NCBI RefSeq assembly: GCF_011765625.1
Contig: NZ_CP050313.1
Span: forward strand, 430,501 to 494,500
Length of the DNA: 64,000 nucleotides
Direction of reading: 5' to 3'
Source of the DNA: Shewanella aestuarii
GTDB taxonomy: Bacteria; Pseudomonadota; Gammaproteobacteria; Enterobacterales; Shewanellaceae
Under the pieces are notes generated by a model, which was given only the letters and a program-made list of their open reading frames with translations, had not been told where the DNA came from and searched no databases. Positions 33,200-43,658 of this stretch are shown in pieces. Every line of letters begins with the position of its first letter. Within the stretch, counting starts at the first letter, position 1. Position numbers and translations under genes: made by a program.

Positions 33200-33781
33200 C
33201 TATTTTACACGCTTAACACGTGTTGTAGAGTTGCGATCGTCGCTACCTAATAAAAATGAGCTCAACGCCCCTTTTTTAATAAAGATAGTTTGGCCTTTTT
33301 TTACTTTATAACGCTCATTACCGGTTTGTTTCCAAACATGACCATTGGTCAAAGTAACAATTAACGCGCCGTAAGGGTCTTTATCGACTTCTGCCACTTG
33401 GTAATAAAGCTGCTCAATCACTTCTTCATCGACTCTTTTTTGCAGCCCAAAGGATTCAGCTTGGCTAGAGTTTTGTGATTGAATGTTTTTTGTTTGAGTT
33501 GCTGAGGAAATTGGAGACGTAGCAGGAGTAGTATTTTTTGTTACAGCAGGCACAGAGGTTGCAGTTATTGGCGCTGATACCATCACAGGAGTGGTAACGG
33601 CTTCGGCTTTAATGGCACTAGTTGTCGATTTAAGGTTGGCCGCTAAATCGTCATAACACATTAGGCGGTCAAGCTTATCGGCTTTAACCGCACATAATGA
33701 TAATTGTTGTTCTAATCCATTGTTGGCTTGTACAGCCGTAGAAGCCAAAATAAGGCTAGCCGTTATCCAAGTTAAGCGCAT
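33200..33781 (-). CDS. Exported protein of unknown function between tatC and tatD
   Basis: A 193-residue protein with a signal peptide (cleavage near VQA-NN). N-terminal CAVKADKLDRLMCYDDLAA has two Cys; the middle (about 55-115) is a low-complexity Thr/Ala/Ser/Pro linker; the C-terminal part (DPYGALIVTLTNGHVWKQT...VKKGQTIFIKKGALSS) reads like a small beta-barrel or SH3-like domain. I have no firm family. It is likely in one transcript with tatABC and tatD; a link to Tat is context only. Confidence 0.72.
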   Translation of the reverse strand: MRLTWITASLILASTAVQANNGLEQQLSLCAVKADKLDRLMCYDDLAANLKSTTSAIKAEAVTTPVMVSAPITATSVPAVTKNTTPATSPISSATQTKNIQSQNSSQAESFGLQKRVDEEVIEQLYYQVAEVDKDPYGALIVTLTNGHVWKQTGNERYKVKKGQTIFIKKGALSSFLLGSDDRNSTTRVKRVK

Positions 33782-33827
33782 GATTTATTCCTTGTTATTG
33801 TTAACTAATCACTTTGCAGGTTAGCGA

Positions 33828-34577
33828 TTAGCTATCTGCGTGCTCATTCTCTGGCACGTCTTCTTCTTTTGGGGTGTACAGTTTAGCAGCTAATAAACCA
33901 CCTTCAAACAATAGCAGCATAGGTATTGCTAGCATGGTTTGTGAAATAATATCAGGAGGAGTTAATAGCATGCCAATCACAAAGGCACCAACCACAATAT
34001 ATGGGCGTTTTTGTTTTAGCTCGTCAGGGCTTGTGACTCCGGCCCAGCATAATAAGACAACAGCCACAGGAATTTCAAACGCTAAACCAAACGCAAAAAA
34101 TAGTTTTAAGATGAAACTTAAGTAGCTACTGATGTCGGTAGCGACCTGAACGCCCTCGGGAGCGACGCTGGTAAAAAAGCCAAATACAACAGGGAATACA
34201 ACATAATACGCAAAGGCAATACCCAAATAAAATAGTAAAGTACTGCTAACGAGTAAAGGTACAACTAGGCGTTTTTCGTGTTTATATAAACCCGGTGCCA
34301 CAAATGACCAAATTTGAAATAACACATAAGGTATCGCAACAAAAAACGACAGCACTAAGGTTAATTTAAAAGGGGCGAAGAATGGCGCAGCAACGTCAGT
34401 CGCAATCATACTGCCGGTTTCAGGAAGCGATTGCATTAACGGTAGGGCAACATAGTGATAAATATCATTTGCCCAATACACTGTGGCAATAAAAACTAAT
34501 AAAACACTGCCAATCGCTTTGAGTAACTTGTTACGTAATTCAAGCAAATGACTAATAAGCGGTTGCTGCTGCGACAT
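33828..34577 (-). CDS. tatC: Sec-independent protein translocase TatC
   Basis: A 249-residue inner-membrane protein with six hydrophobic helices and the family motif near the N-terminus ([13 protein letters not shown]) plus [12 protein letters not shown] and the conserved Glu in [14 protein letters not shown]. TatC binds the twin-arginine signal peptide. The gene starts three bases after tatB, within tatABC. Confidence 0.96.
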   Translation of the reverse strand: MSQQQPLISHLLELRNKLLKAIGSVLLVFIATVYWANDIYHYVALPLMQSLPETGSMIATDVAAPFFAPFKLTLVLSFFVAIPYVLFQIWSFVAPGLYKHEKRLVVPLLVSSTLLFYLGIAFAYYVVFPVVFGFFTSVAPEGVQVATDISSYLSFILKLFFAFGLAFEIPVAVVLLCWAGVTSPDELKQKRPYIVVGAFVIGMLLTPPDIISQTMLAIPMLLLFEGGLLAAKLYTPKEEDVPENEHADS

Positions 34578-34580
34578 GAA

Positions 34581-34997
<417 letters not shown>

Positions 34998-35228
34998 TTA
35001 CGCCTGTTCTTTGTCCTTAGACTCAGGCTTCTTTTCAGCGGCCTGTTCAGAGGTTTTTGCAGTAGTATCTTCGATTGATTTTTTCTCATCTTCAGATGCC
35101 ATGGCATTTTTAAAGCCTTTTACTGCGCCGCCTAAATCGCCACCTAAAGAACGTAACTTTTTAGTGCCGAATAATAAAACAACGATAAGAGCTATGATTA
35201 AAAGCTGCCAAATACTGATGCCGCCCAT
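34998..35228 (-). CDS. tatA: Sec-independent protein translocase TatA
   Basis: A 76-residue protein with the TatA N-terminal membrane helix and hinge ([23 protein letters not shown]) followed by an amphipathic helix ([11 protein letters not shown]) and a charged tail. It forms the pore-like oligomer for folded-protein export. AGAGGAAAT precedes the ATG. First gene of tatABC; ubiB ends 110 bp upstream on the same strand. Confidence 0.96.
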   Translation of the reverse strand: MGGISIWQLLIIALIVVLLFGTKKLRSLGGDLGGAVKGFKNAMASEDEKKSIEDTTAKTSEQAAEKKPESKDKEQA

Positions 35229-35337
35229 GAGATTTCCTCTTTAAAAATATAAATGGTGTTTTGTTTCACAAAACTTAAAAAACCATCATAACGTCGAATT
35301 CTTTAAGTATTATGAACCTCTAATAAATTAGTGCTAG

Positions 35338-36987
35338 CTAAAATTTGCGATTTTTTGGCCTAGATCGCCATCCTGTTATCCATAAAATACAGCCAAGACC
35401 AATACAAATGTAGGCGGGCCACAGTGTAACGCTTTGGGTGAATAATATTGTGCCACAGATCAACAATACGGCAGAAGTGATCAGCAAATAATTACTTTTG
35501 TGAGATTTTTGTTGGTATCTTAGATATTTATCCAACATTTGTTGCTGACTGCCGAGCAATTTTCGGCCTAATTTTAAGTTATCGTAAATCAGCTCAGGAA
35601 ATTCAGGAAGCATATCAGCCCAGTATGGCGCATTGGTTTTTACTTTTTTAAACATAGCCTTAGGGCCAACCTGTTCATCCATCCAATTTTCTAAAAAAGG
35701 CTTGGCTGTTTGCCATAAATCTAATTGGGGATATAACTGTCGTCCTAAACCTTCAATATACAGTAAGGTTTTTTCAAGCAGCACCAGTTGTGGCTGCACG
35801 ACAATATCAAAGTGACGTGCGGTTCTAAATAGTTCAAGTAATACATGGCCGAAAGAGATTTCGTCTAATGGCTTGTTAAACATAGGCTCGCAGACTGCTT
35901 TTACGGCTTGCTCAAAGGCCAGTACATCTGTGTGTTCTGATACCCAACCTGATTCAATATAAAGTTGTGCAATACGATGATAGTCACGATTGAAAAAGGC
36001 TAAAAAGTTTTCGGCAAGGTAACGTTTATCTACCTCAGTTAAGGTGCCCATAATGCCGCAATCAAGGCCGATGTAGTATGGGTTTTCTGGATGGTCGGTA
36101 CTAATGAAGATGTTGCCAGGGTGCATATCGGCGTGAAAAAAGTTGTCACGAAATACTTGGGTAAAAAATAGCTCTACGCCACGCTCTGCCAGTAATTTGA
36201 AGTTGGTGCCTTGGGCGCGTAATGCAGCGGTGTCTGACACGGGAATACCGTATATTCGCTCCATTACCATTAAGCGTTTATAGCAATGTTCTTCATATAC
36301 ATAGGGAATATAAAGTGCATCGGAATCCAAAAAGTTATTACGTAGTTTGATTGCGTTTAAAGCTTCTAGCTTTAAATTTAGCTCACCTAAAATTGTGGTG
36401 CGATAATCTTCTATGACTTCAGCTGGGCGTAAGCGATTACCGTCGCCTAATAACATTTCCAATAAGTTAGCGGCTTGGGTCATCAACTGTAAGTCGGCTT
36501 CTATTTTGGCTTCAACATTAGGACGTAATACTTTAAGCACGACTTCTTTGCCGTTAGATTTTAACGTGGCGGTGTGTACTTGCGAGATAGATGCGCTGGC
36601 CAGTGGTGTTTCGTCGAAGTTATCGAACAGGTCTTCAATTGGCTGTTCTAAGGCTTCTTCAATGGCGATGCGAGCTAAGGCGGAATCAAAAGGAGGCACT
36701 CTATCTTGCAACATGGCCAGTTGATATGCCCATTCATCATCAAGTAAATCTCGACGAGTGGAGAGCATCTGGCCAAGTTTAATGTATACAGGCCCTAATT
36801 CTTGCATGGCGAGTTTTAGACGCTCAGCAGGATTCTTATCTTTATGGCGATTGCGCAGCCAGAAAAAACAGCCACGAAGTAATTTGAAGTACCACGGCGT
36901 TTTGTGTTTTGGGAGTAAATCATCTAAGCCGAATTGAAGCACGGTTTTAATGACATGGTAACCACGCCTGATACTAGCAATTGTCAT
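35338..36987 (-). CDS. ubiB: Ubiquinone biosynthesis protein UbiB (atypical kinase/ATPase)
   Basis: A 549-residue protein with the ABC1/ADCK/COQ8 family features: the KxGQ motif in [12 protein letters not shown] (about 70), the Ala-rich loop ASASISQVH, the VLRPNV Lys, the DMHPGNIF catalytic loop (about 288) and DCGIMG. Two membrane helices are at the C-terminus (about 500-540). It supports late coenzyme Q biosynthesis as an ATPase of the Ubi complex. Its ATG overlaps the ubiJ stop by four bases. Confidence 0.95.
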   Translation of the reverse strand: MTIASIRRGYHVIKTVLQFGLDDLLPKHKTPWYFKLLRGCFFWLRNRHKDKNPAERLKLAMQELGPVYIKLGQMLSTRRDLLDDEWAYQLAMLQDRVPPFDSALARIAIEEALEQPIEDLFDNFDETPLASASISQVHTATLKSNGKEVVLKVLRPNVEAKIEADLQLMTQAANLLEMLLGDGNRLRPAEVIEDYRTTILGELNLKLEALNAIKLRNNFLDSDALYIPYVYEEHCYKRLMVMERIYGIPVSDTAALRAQGTNFKLLAERGVELFFTQVFRDNFFHADMHPGNIFISTDHPENPYYIGLDCGIMGTLTEVDKRYLAENFLAFFNRDYHRIAQLYIESGWVSEHTDVLAFEQAVKAVCEPMFNKPLDEISFGHVLLELFRTARHFDIVVQPQLVLLEKTLLYIEGLGRQLYPQLDLWQTAKPFLENWMDEQVGPKAMFKKVKTNAPYWADMLPEFPELIYDNLKLGRKLLGSQQQMLDKYLRYQQKSHKSNYLLITSAVLLICGTILFTQSVTLWPAYICIGLGCILWITGWRSRPKNRKF

Positions 36988-37604
36988 GACGTTATTTTGT
37001 CTCTTATTTGGGAAACACGCATTTCGATTTGCTCGGTTTGCGTGACAAGTTGTTGCAGGTTATCACGAAAATGCACATATTCGATTTTATGTGGGGCAAG
37101 TCGGTATTCTTCTGTGGTGAGTTGACCTAGGTGTGAACGGGTCTTAACAAAAACATTGCGTAACGCTTGGTTAATTTGTTTACCTGTGCTCAGCAGTTTA
37201 TGGGTTGGCGCATCACCAATATATCGTGATAACGGCTCAGCAAAATCAAATTCGATGTGCTGCATAAAGTGACTGAAGGTTTGTAATAGCTGGGTATCAC
37301 CTTCAATACTGAGTTTATCTTGTTTAATAAGCTCGGTGAGATTTGCGCCTTCTCGTAACTGATATAAGGTTGAGACATCGGCGCTAACAGTAAGATCACT
37401 TTTAGCGTCGTATTGGCTCATCACTTGAATTTGCTTAGCAAATATCAAGTAAATAGGCCAACTCAGTTGGCTTAATTGAATGCAAATCACTTTGCCATGT
37501 AAACTTTTAAGGCGGTTGTAATCTTGTTTGGCGCTAGGTGGCAGTTGGTTAAAACCGATTTCAATGGCTGCACAAGCTAGCAAAGCAAAGTGATTTACTG
37601 ACAT
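36984..37604 (-). CDS. ubiJ: Ubiquinone biosynthesis accessory factor UbiJ (SCP2 domain)
   Basis: A 206-residue protein with an N-terminal SCP2 lipid-binding domain (about 15-120, [33 protein letters not shown]) and a C-terminal helical region ending in a coiled coil ([22 protein letters not shown]). UbiJ binds ubiquinone intermediates and holds the Ubi metabolon. It sits between ubiE and ubiB, sharing one base (TAATG) with ubiE. Confidence 0.93.
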   Translation of the reverse strand: MSVNHFALLACAAIEIGFNQLPPSAKQDYNRLKSLHGKVICIQLSQLSWPIYLIFAKQIQVMSQYDAKSDLTVSADVSTLYQLREGANLTELIKQDKLSIEGDTQLLQTFSHFMQHIEFDFAEPLSRYIGDAPTHKLLSTGKQINQALRNVFVKTRSHLGQLTTEEYRLAPHKIEYVHFRDNLQQLVTQTEQIEMRVSQIRDKITS

Positions 37605-38359
37605 TAAAACTTGAACCCTCGGTGAAGAGCAACTATACCGTCGGTCATGTTGGTGTAGTCAACTTGTTCAAAGCCGGCATCAATCATCATTTGTTTTAAT
37701 GTTTCTTGATCTGGGTGCATACGAATAGACTCAGCAAGATATTCATAGCTGTCTGCATCTTGGGTTATCAGCGCACCCATTTTAGGTAATACTTTAAAGC
37801 TGTATAAATCATAAACTTTACGCATGACTTCATGCTGTGGTTTTGAAAACTCAAGCACTAATAATTTTCCACCAGGCTTTAAGACACGCTGCATTGAACG
37901 AAGTGCGGCGTCTTTGTCGGTAACATTTCGCAACCCAAACGCAATGGTAATGATGTCAAAATGATTGTCTGGAAAAGGCAGAGCTTCAGCATTGGCTTGT
38001 ACATAACTGACATTGTTTACTATGCCTTTGTCGCGCAATTTGGTACGACCAACTTTTAACATAGACTCATTAATGTCAGCTAAAATCACTTGGCCGCGTT
38101 CACCAACTAAGTTTGAAAACTTAGCGGTTAAATCGCCAGTTCCGCCAGCTAAATCAAGCACTTTCATACCAGGGCGAGCCGCTGCAACTTCAATGGTATG
38201 ACGTTTCCAAAAACGATGAATACCGAATGACATTACGTCATTCATAATATCGTATTTGGCAGCAACAGAATGGAATACATCCGCAACAAGGTCAGCTTTC
38301 TTTTCAGCTTCAACAGTTTTGTAGCCAAAATGGGTGTTTTTTTGTTCGCCCTCAGACAT
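37604..38359 (-). CDS. ubiE: Bifunctional demethylmenaquinone/2-methoxy-6-polyprenyl-1,4-benzoquinol methylase
   Basis: A 251-residue SAM methyltransferase with [18 protein letters not shown], the SAM loop [15 protein letters not shown] (about 70), ADINESMLK and [16 protein letters not shown]. UbiE makes the C-methyl step of ubiquinone and menaquinone. First gene of ubiEJB, which probably runs into tatABC. Confidence 0.97.
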   Translation of the reverse strand: MSEGEQKNTHFGYKTVEAEKKADLVADVFHSVAAKYDIMNDVMSFGIHRFWKRHTIEVAAARPGMKVLDLAGGTGDLTAKFSNLVGERGQVILADINESMLKVGRTKLRDKGIVNNVSYVQANAEALPFPDNHFDIITIAFGLRNVTDKDAALRSMQRVLKPGGKLLVLEFSKPQHEVMRKVYDLYSFKVLPKMGALITQDADSYEYLAESIRMHPDQETLKQMMIDAGFEQVDYTNMTDGIVALHRGFKF

Positions 38360-38567
38360 GGGTATATTCCTATAATTGCGATTATGAATTGCTAGTGTAA
38401 ACCAACGCCGTAGCTTGCTATATCAACTCAGTCAAAGAGTGTGATAACAATCAAGCCAATGTTTAATGAATACGCGCTAAAGATGAATTTGATCACTTCA
38501 ATCATGCGCAGATAATGTGGTTACGGCGTGCAAAAATTTGCTTCGCATTAGAGCATAACTTACCAAT

Positions 38568-38641
38568 AAAAATCTAGGCCTATAACCACTTTAGCTTGTG
38601 ACAAAGTATCAAACATTAGCCGAGCTTGGTGCTAGATTTTT
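38568..38641. repeat. 74-bp element bounded by 10-bp inverted repeats
   Basis: AAAAATCTAG and CTAGATTTTT, perfect inverted repeats, flank 54 bases just past the arginase-like stop, between that gene and the ubiE promoter. It could be a terminator with a long loop or a small repeat unit; low evidence. Confidence 0.3.
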
Positions 38642-39668
38642 AATTTAATCGACCTTGGATATAGCTGTATATCAGTTCGCTGATCCCTTGCCCCACATCT
38701 CGATAGCCGGCATCTATACCTGCTTCATGGCACTGTGGTGCGGCTTCTGCTAAGTGTAAATAGGCGCAATCACATTGCTTTGCTAGCTGATACACATAAT
38801 GGCAGGCATCAAGTAAGGGGACGCCAGCGAATGAGCTAGCGCTGCTTGGCATTTTAGTGATGGCATCAACGTCTAATTCAAGCCCAACGGGTAAATTAGT
38901 GTGATTTAAGTTTTGGCAAATTTGACTTATAGCTTCATCTAGGGTGATTTCTCGACGAACCCAAATTTGTTGAAAACTATGCCAGCTAGCACCAAACAAG
39001 CTGAGTTGTTCTAATGTTGCCTCACTATTTTTAAGCTCATGTAAACCAAGAATATGATAATAACTGAGGGCACCATTAGCCGCAGCATAACTAAAACCAT
39101 TGCCACTATGACGACCTTCTCTTGGTCGGAAATCACTATGCGGATCAAGGTTTACCGCAGCAAGCGGGCTATTAAAAGCTTGTTTGGCCGCAGTGAGTAA
39201 GCCATAAGCATTATTATGCCCACCACCAATCACAATGGGCTCTAAGCCGACTTTAAAAATCGCTTGGCAAATCGTGATAACGTGATGGTCTAACTCTGCT
39301 GTGGCTCGTCTTAATGTTTCAAGATCGGCTTGTTCATCGAGTTGATTTTCTAAAGTTATCTGGCCGACCACCAGGCACTCTTGGCCTTGCAAGTAACGAT
39401 TGGATTGTAAATTGGCGAATTGGCGTAAACTCGCACTAAAAGCTTGATTGGCACCAGCGCGGCCTAAGTTAGCTCTTGGGCCAATATCCTCTTGAATTCC
39501 CAGTAGCGCAAATTTTGCACCATGCTGCTTGGCATTTAACAATGCGGCTTCGAGGTTTTTTTCACCTGATTCAAATGACAAGCACTGCATGTGTTGCGCT
39601 AGTTTTGTTTCACCTTGGCGATAATTCACTATGGCCTTGAGATCATTGATATGAAATGGAATTAACAT
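38640..39668 (-). CDS. Arginase/formimidoylglutamase-family ureohydrolase
   Basis: From ATG 39668 (AGGA upstream) the product has 342 residues. Ureohydrolase metal-site motifs are present in order: GGGHNNAYG (about 150), DPHSDFR (about 175) and ELDVDAI (about 280), giving the His, Asp-x-His-x-Asp and Asp-x-Asp ligands of a di-Mn centre. The GGGHNN form differs from the usual GGGHE/D and resembles some formimidoylglutamase proteins from Bacteroidetes. It would hydrolyse a guanidino or formimino group in amino acid catabolism. No histidine-utilisation gene is adjacent. Confidence 0.75.
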   Translation of the reverse strand: MLIPFHINDLKAIVNYRQGETKLAQHMQCLSFESGEKNLEAALLNAKQHGAKFALLGIQEDIGPRANLGRAGANQAFSASLRQFANLQSNRYLQGQECLVVGQITLENQLDEQADLETLRRATAELDHHVITICQAIFKVGLEPIVIGGGHNNAYGLLTAAKQAFNSPLAAVNLDPHSDFRPREGRHSGNGFSYAAANGALSYYHILGLHELKNSEATLEQLSLFGASWHSFQQIWVRREITLDEAISQICQNLNHTNLPVGLELDVDAITKMPSSASSFAGVPLLDACHYVYQLAKQCDCAYLHLAEAAPQCHEAGIDAGYRDVGQGISELIYSYIQGRLN

Positions 39669-39714
39669 GGTGATCCTCTTTGCAAGAAAAACAGAATTAG
39701 CGAAATTTTGGCAT

Positions 39715-39738
39715 AAAAAAGCCAGCAATGCTGGCTTT
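39715..39738 (-). terminator. Intrinsic terminator of rraA
   Basis: AAAGCCAGC/GCTGGCTTT around AAT, with T-run on the minus strand. It lies about 30 bp past the rraA stop. Confidence 0.88.
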
Positions 39739-39767
39739 AAATACTGATATCGTTTTAGTGTAACAGC

Positions 39768-40253
39768 CTAGTCAATGTCGAGTGGTTCTGGCGATAAAAT
39801 TACCCCAGTATTGTCCGCATAGATATGATCGCCAGGTAAGAAGGTGACACCGCCAAAGTTAACTGGAATTTCAACTTCACCTACGCCATTACCATCCGCA
39901 CCGACTGGAATAGAAGCCAGAGCTTGAATACCAATATCTAACTCTTCTAATGTGTCAACATCGCGCACTGAACCATAAACTATGATGCCTTCCCAGTTAT
40001 TTGCTACGGCAACCTCGGCAATACTTGCGTCAATTAAGGCGCGTCTAAGTGAACCGCCGCCATCAACCAGTAATACTTTACCTTGTCCATCTTCTTGTAA
40101 AGCATCAACAATTAGCCCGTTATCTTCGAAGCATTTTACTGTACTGATTGAGCCGCCAAATGAACTGCAGCCACCATAATTACTGAACATAGGTTCGACT
40201 ACATCGACCACATCTATATACATATCGCACAATTCTGAGGTGTTGTATTCCAT
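39768..40253 (-). CDS. rraA: Regulator of ribonuclease activity A
   Basis: A 161-residue protein matching RraA along its length: [10 protein letters not shown] at the start, [30 protein letters not shown] and [12 protein letters not shown]. RraA trimers bind RNase E and inhibit RNA decay by the degradosome; the fold is shared with HMG/CHA aldolases. It is monocistronic. Confidence 0.94.
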   Translation of the reverse strand: MEYNTSELCDMYIDVVDVVEPMFSNYGGCSSFGGSISTVKCFEDNGLIVDALQEDGQGKVLLVDGGGSLRRALIDASIAEVAVANNWEGIIVYGSVRDVDTLEELDIGIQALASIPVGADGNGVGEVEIPVNFGGVTFLPGDHIYADNTGVILSPEPLDID

Positions 40254-40629
40254 AGTTAACTCCTGTGGGCTGCAAATTAATTGCTGATAAACGTAAAGTT
40301 AAATGAATTATATGGGGTTTTTATTAAATTAACAGCGTTATTCGTCACGACATTGTTGCAAATCAAATGGACTCAATTATACTGTTTGTAGGACGTAGTG
40401 TTTTGTATTTAGAACGATGTGTGGTTTTAACAATTATTTACTAGTTAATTTAACAGGTTAGCTACTAATTAAGACCTTTATCATCAGCATGTGCCGACTC
40501 AATGCGCTCACCGTTATCACTTGTTCAATCGTTTGTGGTTTTTAACGTTTAATTTAGTTAACTATTTGCTTTAGGGGCATGGAACCCTCGCGCACATCAA
40601 GGATGGTAGATAGCCTAGAAGAGGTTCTT
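40254..40629. other. 376-bp gap between rraA and the YgjV-like gene
   Basis: No gene. It carries the rraA upstream region (minus) and a candidate plus-strand promoter at 40356-40383, leaving a leader of about 240 bases before the YgjV-like ATG. No terminator or known riboswitch was recognised. Confidence 0.5.
40356..40383 (+). promoter_or_regulatory. Candidate sigma-70 promoter with long leader
   Basis: TTGCAA (40356-40361) and TATACT (40378-40383) are 16 bp apart on the plus strand. Predicted start near 40390, about 240 bases before the next ATG. Confidence 0.4.
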
Positions 40630-40884
40630 ATGGAAAGTATTAATATGGTTGAGATTTTAGGTTATGTCGCTTCTGTTATGGTAGCGATTTCGTTGATGAT
40701 GAAAGACATAATTTGGTTGCGTTGTCTTAATTTTGTAGGCTGTGCTTTGTTTGTTGCTTATGGTTATTCAATTGATGCTTGGCCTGTTGCGGGGATGAAT
40801 GCATTTGTAGCTGGTATTAATGTTTTCCATTTGATTAAAATTTATCGCAATAAACAACTTCAAGCTGAGCCAACTACTGCTTAA
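40630..40884 (+). CDS. YgjV-like small inner-membrane protein
   Basis: From ATG 40630 (GAGG five bases upstream) the protein has 84 residues; the longer open frame from 40579 is rejected for lack of a ribosome site. It has about three hydrophobic helices with VEILGYVASVMVAISLMMKD, a conserved-looking WLRCLNFVG and FVAGINVFHLIKI, which resembles the YgjV/DUF family of small membrane proteins. Role unknown. A GC-rich terminator follows. Confidence 0.6.
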   Translation: MESINMVEILGYVASVMVAISLMMKDIIWLRCLNFVGCALFVAYGYSIDAWPVAGMNAFVAGINVFHLIKIYRNKQLQAEPTTA

Positions 40885-40902
40885 TAAACCTTTTTCTTGA
40901 AG

Positions 40903-40934
40903 CAATCGCCCTGTGTGATTAAGGGCGATTGTTT
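40903..40934 (+). terminator. Intrinsic terminator of the YgjV-like gene
   Basis: CAATCGCCCT pairs with AGGGCGATTG (10 bp) around a nine-base loop, followed by TTTGTC. The T-run is short. Confidence 0.7.
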
Positions 40935-41027
40935 GTCATAAATATTTCTAATATTTGTCACTGTTAAGTCATTGCCTCCGATTAACCTGCATGCATGGTT
41001 AAGTAAAACCTATATCTAGGGGGAGCA

Positions 41028-41537
41028 ATGGAACATGTTGCCAAAGTTGATCGCTACTTTTTCTATTTAATAATCGATATCACTCGTAAGCATAAACTGT
41101 CTCACTGTGCCTTACAGGTTTCTGCCACAGGTGATGGGCCTTTATATGTTTACCTATCCGTTGCCATATTGATTGGCCACTCTCAAGGGCAGGCATTTTT
41201 TAACTTGTTACTGCTCAGTTTCATGGTTGAATTACCGCTTTATTTGCTGTTGAAAAACACTATCCGACGCCAGCGTCCTTGTTATGTCTTTGCTGGATTT
41301 ACCAATGGTTTTTATCCTAGCGATAAATTTAGTTTACCTTCTGGGCATACTGCTGCGGCATTCGTGTTTGCCAGTGTTTGTTATCAATTTATGCCGTGTT
41401 TATCTCTCGTTGCTTATAGCTGGGCTGTTGCTGTTGGATTATCGCGTGTCGCTTTAGGGGTACATTATCCACTTGATATTATTGCTGGTATTGGACTGGG
41501 AATGGGCTCGGTGAGATTAGCTGAACAAGTGATTTAA
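41028..41537 (+). CDS. PAP2 family membrane phosphatase
   Basis: A 169-residue membrane protein with the acid-phosphatase/PAP2 motifs KNTIRRQRPC (about 75-85), LPSGHTAAA (about 103) and SRVALGVHYPLD (about 140). Family members dephosphorylate phosphatidic acid, undecaprenyl pyrophosphate or similar lipids in the membrane. AGGGGGAGCA precedes the ATG. The glycosyltransferase gene follows 36 bp later on the same strand, so a lipid-linked sugar role is possible, but unproven. Confidence 0.85.
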   Translation: MEHVAKVDRYFFYLIIDITRKHKLSHCALQVSATGDGPLYVYLSVAILIGHSQGQAFFNLLLLSFMVELPLYLLLKNTIRRQRPCYVFAGFTNGFYPSDKFSLPSGHTAAAFVFASVCYQFMPCLSLVAYSWAVAVGLSRVALGVHYPLDIIAGIGLGMGSVRLAEQVI

Positions 41538-41573
41538 TCTTTACATGATATAACTCAATGTTGGGTAGATGGC

Positions 41574-42623
41574 ATGAAAATACTTTACGGTGTGCAAGGG
41601 ACGGGTAATGGGCATATTACCCGAGCAAGGTTAATGGCTAAAGCACTCAAAAAACAGGATATCGAGGTCGATTTTTTGTTTAGTGGTAGGCCAGTTGAGC
41701 AGTATTTTGATATGCACGATTTTGGTGATTATCAATGCTATAAAGGTTTGTCTTTCGTGACAGAAAGTGGTCGGGTAAACATGCTAAAAACGGCCAAGCG
41801 GAATTTATCTGCTGCAATTTTTACTGAGGTAAACACACTAGATTTGGGCGGTTATGATTTAGTGTTAAATGATTTTGAGCCAATAAGCGCATGGGCTGCG
41901 AAACAGCAAAAGATCACCTCAATTTCTATCAGTCATCAAGCTGCGTTGAAGTATCCTGTGCCAAAACAAGGAAGTAGCTGGTTTGATGAATTATTATTGC
42001 ATCATTTTGCGCCGGTGGATTTATCATTAGGTTGCCATTGGCATCATTTTGGTTGCCCCATTTTACCGCCATTTGTTGAAGTGCCCGATCATGTGCAGCA
42101 ACTTAGCCATCAAATATTGGTTTATTTACCTTTTGAAAATGCCGATAACATTGCTGAGTTTTTAAAGCCATTTAGCCAATTTCAGTTTTATGTTTATCAC
42201 AGTGTGAAGCCTATTTTACCATTGCCTGATAATATTCACTGGCATGGTTTTAGTCGCCAAGGATTTAAGCAACATTTGGCGCAATGCGGTGGTGTGATTG
42301 GCAATGCCGGATTTGAACTCGCCAGTGAAGCGATGGCATTAGGTAAAAAGTTATTGGTAAAACCTTTATTAGGGCAATTTGAGCAATCTGCAAATGTGGC
42401 GGCATTGGATTTATTGGCGGCTGCGGACAGCATGCAAACCCTTGACCGCAGCAAGTTGTTTCGATGGTTAAAAGCGCCATCGCCTAAACCGATAAGTTAC
42501 CCCAAAGTGGGCGATGCGCTGGCTATCTGGCTTAAATCGGGGCAGTGGCATCAATCACAATCCTTATGCGATGAGCTATGGGCTCAAGTGGAGTTGCCTG
42601 AAAACTGGCATAAAAGGCAATAA
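41574..42623 (+). CDS. Glycosyltransferase-like protein of the MJ1255/VC2487 family
   Basis: A 349-residue protein with the GT-B-like N-terminal signature MKILYGVQGTGNGHITRARLMAKAL, DFLFSGRPVEQYF, the acceptor segment QAALKYPVP and the C-terminal GVIGNAGFELASEAMALGKKLLVKPL, the donor-binding region. It belongs to the family seen in MJ1255 and VC2487, putative UDP-sugar transferases with unknown product. It may share an operon with the PAP2 gene; a bidirectional terminator follows. Confidence 0.85.
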   Translation: MKILYGVQGTGNGHITRARLMAKALKKQDIEVDFLFSGRPVEQYFDMHDFGDYQCYKGLSFVTESGRVNMLKTAKRNLSAAIFTEVNTLDLGGYDLVLNDFEPISAWAAKQQKITSISISHQAALKYPVPKQGSSWFDELLLHHFAPVDLSLGCHWHHFGCPILPPFVEVPDHVQQLSHQILVYLPFENADNIAEFLKPFSQFQFYVYHSVKPILPLPDNIHWHGFSRQGFKQHLAQCGGVIGNAGFELASEAMALGKKLLVKPLLGQFEQSANVAALDLLAAADSMQTLDRSKLFRWLKAPSPKPISYPKVGDALAIWLKSGQWHQSQSLCDELWAQVELPENWHKRQ

Positions 42624-42646
42624 AAGATGGGTGAGAGTCTTAATAA

Positions 42647-42677
42647 AAAGCCACTGCTGAGTAATGGCAGTGGCTTT
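42647..42677. terminator. Bidirectional terminator between glycosyltransferase and rsd
   Basis: AAAGCCACTGC pairs with GCAGTGGCTTT (11 bp) with A/T flanks on both sides. It serves the plus-strand glycosyltransferase gene and the minus-strand rsd. Confidence 0.85.
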
Positions 42678-42717
42678 ATAGGTAAGGTTATTTTTTATTG
42701 TGATAAATGGCGGTTAT

Positions 42718-43185
42718 TTATGAGTAACGGCTGTGAAGGATTTCTATCAGCTCATCCTCAAATTCAAAGCGTGTTTCCATTGCTTGAGCCAATTGCGCTA
42801 AGTCTTTATCAAGGTGATATAGGATTTCATCATTTTCAGACTCTGTGTATTTATCGTTAAAGTCTAAAGCGATATCTGTGCTTTCACTGATTTTAGGTAA
42901 TAATGTTTGGGCCGTTGCTTTGCTTTCTTGGCCATGTTTTGCACATGCACTGACTACTTTATCGTAAACCTCAAAATGACCTTCTGACACATAATCAACA
43001 AGTTGAGCGCAGAAATCCTTTACATCTTCAATAGACGGTAGTGTTTTGTCAGTGTTTCTATTTGGCGCAAGACCGGCCAATTTGAAGTACTTAACGAGCA
43101 ATTTGCGACGATGCGTTAACCACTGGTCAATTAGCTTATTGGCGCCACCCCAACGTTTTTCCGCTTTTTCGAGTTTTGTTAGCAT
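42718..43185 (-). CDS. rsd: Regulator of sigma D (Rsd/AlgQ family)
   Basis: A 155-residue helical protein matching Rsd: MLTKLEKAEKRWGGANKLIDQWL, HRRKLLVKYFKLAGL, DFCAQLVDYVSEGHFEVYDKV and LGEALEARF-like LAQAMETRFEFEDELIE. Rsd binds free sigma-70 in stationary phase and favours use of alternative sigma factors. It lies beside hemE, a neighbourhood shared with E. coli (rsd-nudC-hemE). It is convergent with the glycosyltransferase gene. Confidence 0.9.
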   Translation of the reverse strand: MLTKLEKAEKRWGGANKLIDQWLTHRRKLLVKYFKLAGLAPNRNTDKTLPSIEDVKDFCAQLVDYVSEGHFEVYDKVVSACAKHGQESKATAQTLLPKISESTDIALDFNDKYTESENDEILYHLDKDLAQLAQAMETRFEFEDELIEILHSRYS

Positions 43186-43658
43186 ATTGATTCTCTAAGT
43201 AGCAACCTTTTGATAACTTCTACTGTATTTGACAATAGCTAACCTGATCAACTGTTTTATTTTTTTTCTGACAATGGACAAACCAGAGGAGATAAAGATA
43301 GGAGAATGAGAAAGATAAATGCGCGTCAATAAAAAACCCAATGATAGAAATCTATCATTGGGTCAAAATAGTTTTTGAGGGCTCGATGTGTCGTGCTTCT
43401 TGATTGTTCTTGCTAGCGCATACTTTTTATATCAAACGCACAGGGTTGGTGCAACCATTTATCACGATAATTAGTTTATACAATAATCAGTTTGCCTTAT
43501 TTTTTAAAATTTTTGTGATGAGAAGTTAGCTGAAAGTTAGTATTTCGCCCAAGAGAATTAGGATTAGTTCACATAAATATTGCTTAACTGGTTACATTAA
43601 TAGCGTAAGTGCTAAACTACTCGCCAGTGGAAGTCATAAAAAGTAGGAATTAAGCCAA
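43186..43658. other. 473-bp gap between rsd and hemE
   Basis: No protein gene. It holds the candidate minus-strand small RNA (43331-43420) and the upstream regions of rsd (minus) and hemE (plus). No other structure was recognised. Confidence 0.6.
43331..43420 (-). ncRNA. Candidate small RNA with promoter and intrinsic terminator
   Basis: On the minus strand, TTGCAC (43454-43449) and TATAAA (43431-43426) are exactly 17 bp apart, giving a start near 43420. Some 70 bases on, ACCCAATGATAGA/TCTATCATTGGGT forms a 13-bp perfect stem followed by six T (43336-43331). No minus-strand reading frame ends there, so a terminator with no gene implies a ~90-base transcript. The body is Hfq-type U/A-rich. 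The -35 match is weak (3 of 6); it could also be a leader or terminator fragment. rsd lies downstream on the same strand. Confidence 0.5.
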
